A DNA stretch of 13,816 nt from positions 1 through 13,816 of the forward strand of contig DASZOM010000055.1 in assembly GCA_035550735.1 (NCBI GenBank), read 5' to 3'. The DNA comes from JANQRA01 sp035550735 (GTDB lineage Bacteria > Actinomycetota > Acidimicrobiia > Spongiisociales > ZC4RG35). Shown here piece after piece: positions 13,519-13,816 of this stretch (positions within the stretch are counted from its first letter, which is position 1; the number at the start of each line of letters is the position of its first letter). The position numbers and the translations under genes were made by a program. The notes beneath the pieces are model-generated. The model was given only the letters and a program-made list of their open reading frames with translations, was not told the origin of the DNA and searched no databases.

Positions 13519-13816
13519 ATGGACCTCTCCCACCTCCTCACCGAACAGCACCGACCCGAACTGGCCGACCTCGACTTGCGCGCCACTTCGGAACTGGTTC
13601 AGCTGATGACCGCCGACCAGTCCGAGGCACTTGACGCGGTTCGTGCCGCCGCCGACGTCATCACCGAGGCGATCGACGCCGTGGTCGCCCGGCTCGAGCA
13701 GGGCGGGAGGCTGATATACGTGGGAGCCGGCACCGCGGGGCGAATGGGCCTACTCGACGCCGCCGAGTGCCCGCCCACCTTCACCACGGACCGGGTCGTC
13801 GGGGTGATGGCGGGAG
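13519..13816 (+). CDS. murQ: N-acetylmuramic acid 6-phosphate etherase MurQ (5' part, cut by window edge)
   Basis: The first 99 codons are present. MurQ cleaves the lactyl ether of MurNAc-6-phosphate in the cytoplasm, giving GlcNAc-6-phosphate and D-lactate, a central step of peptidoglycan recycling. The early ITEQ-like start (LLTEQHRP), GGRLIYVGAGTAGRMGLLDA (62-81) and AECPPTF (82-88) match the family closely. Glu83 lies at the position of the known catalytic acid E83 of E. coli MurQ. The SIS-type phosphate loop reads GAGTAG, where GAGTSG is usual, so one serine is replaced by alanine. AGGA at 13509-13512 sits 6 bases before the ATG, and the gene starts 2 bases after the permease stop, so it belongs to the same operon. 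The second catalytic region lies beyond the window. Confidence 0.93.
   Translation, partial: MDLSHLLTEQHRPELADLDLRATSELVQLMTADQSEALDAVRAAADVITEAIDAVVARLEQGGRLIYVGAGTAGRMGLLDAAECPPTFTTDRVVGVMAG

Noticed and set aside
1..13816. RNA genes, CRISPR arrays, insertion sequences or phage genes
   Set aside because: No tRNA-like cloverleaf, regularly spaced direct repeats, transposase motifs or terminal inverted repeats were seen. Coding genes account for nearly the whole window.

Overview
The window is a gene-dense, very GC-rich bacterial chromosome segment. Start codons are ATG or GTG, several genes share 4-base ATGA overlaps, and no gap exceeds about 140 bases. Codon use, a TPR-adenylate cyclase protein, a DasR/NagR-type GntR regulator and a Thr-rich lipoprotein linker all suggest an actinobacterium. 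An Acidimicrobiia-like lineage is possible, but this is inference from style and not from a marker gene. No rRNA, tRNA, CRISPR array, insertion sequence or phage gene was found.

Left part (1-5141): an ADP-forming acyl-CoA synthetase (63-2051, +) overlaps a YeiH/UPF0324-type membrane transporter (2011-3102, +). This pair converges, with a 3-base gap, on a TPR plus class III nucleotide cyclase protein (3106-5061, -). A nested inverted repeat (5082-5125) separates the cyclase from an MFS transporter (5139-6359, -).

Right part (6475-13816): two divergent transcription units face each other across 8729-8864. The minus arm is a three-gene chain with ATGA overlaps: a PHP-like phosphotriesterase-family hydrolase, a GNAT acetyltransferase and a GntR/HutC regulator with a UTRA domain. 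The plus arm encodes a lipoprotein oligopeptide-type binding protein, a cytoplasmic beta-lactamase-fold hydrolase resembling AmiE, two Dpp/Opp-type permeases, and the first 99 residues of MurQ (N-acetylmuramic acid 6-phosphate etherase). The intergenic region holds a perfect 12-bp palindrome TGGTCTAGACCA, identical to the core of the DasR/NagR operator (dre), a second near-copy 13 bp away, and a sigma70-like promoter just upstream of them.

Together the right part looks like a peptidoglycan-fragment (muropeptide/MurNAc) salvage locus. An ABC importer would bring in fragments, the beta-lactamase-fold enzyme would trim peptide or cleave the MurNAc-peptide bond in the cytoplasm, and MurQ would turn MurNAc-6-P into GlcNAc-6-P and D-lactate. 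The GntR protein would sense an amino-sugar phosphate and control both arms. The transporter ATPases and a MurNAc kinase are not in the window and are expected to the right or elsewhere. The roles of the phosphotriesterase-like enzyme and the GNAT in this locus are unknown and are the most novel part.
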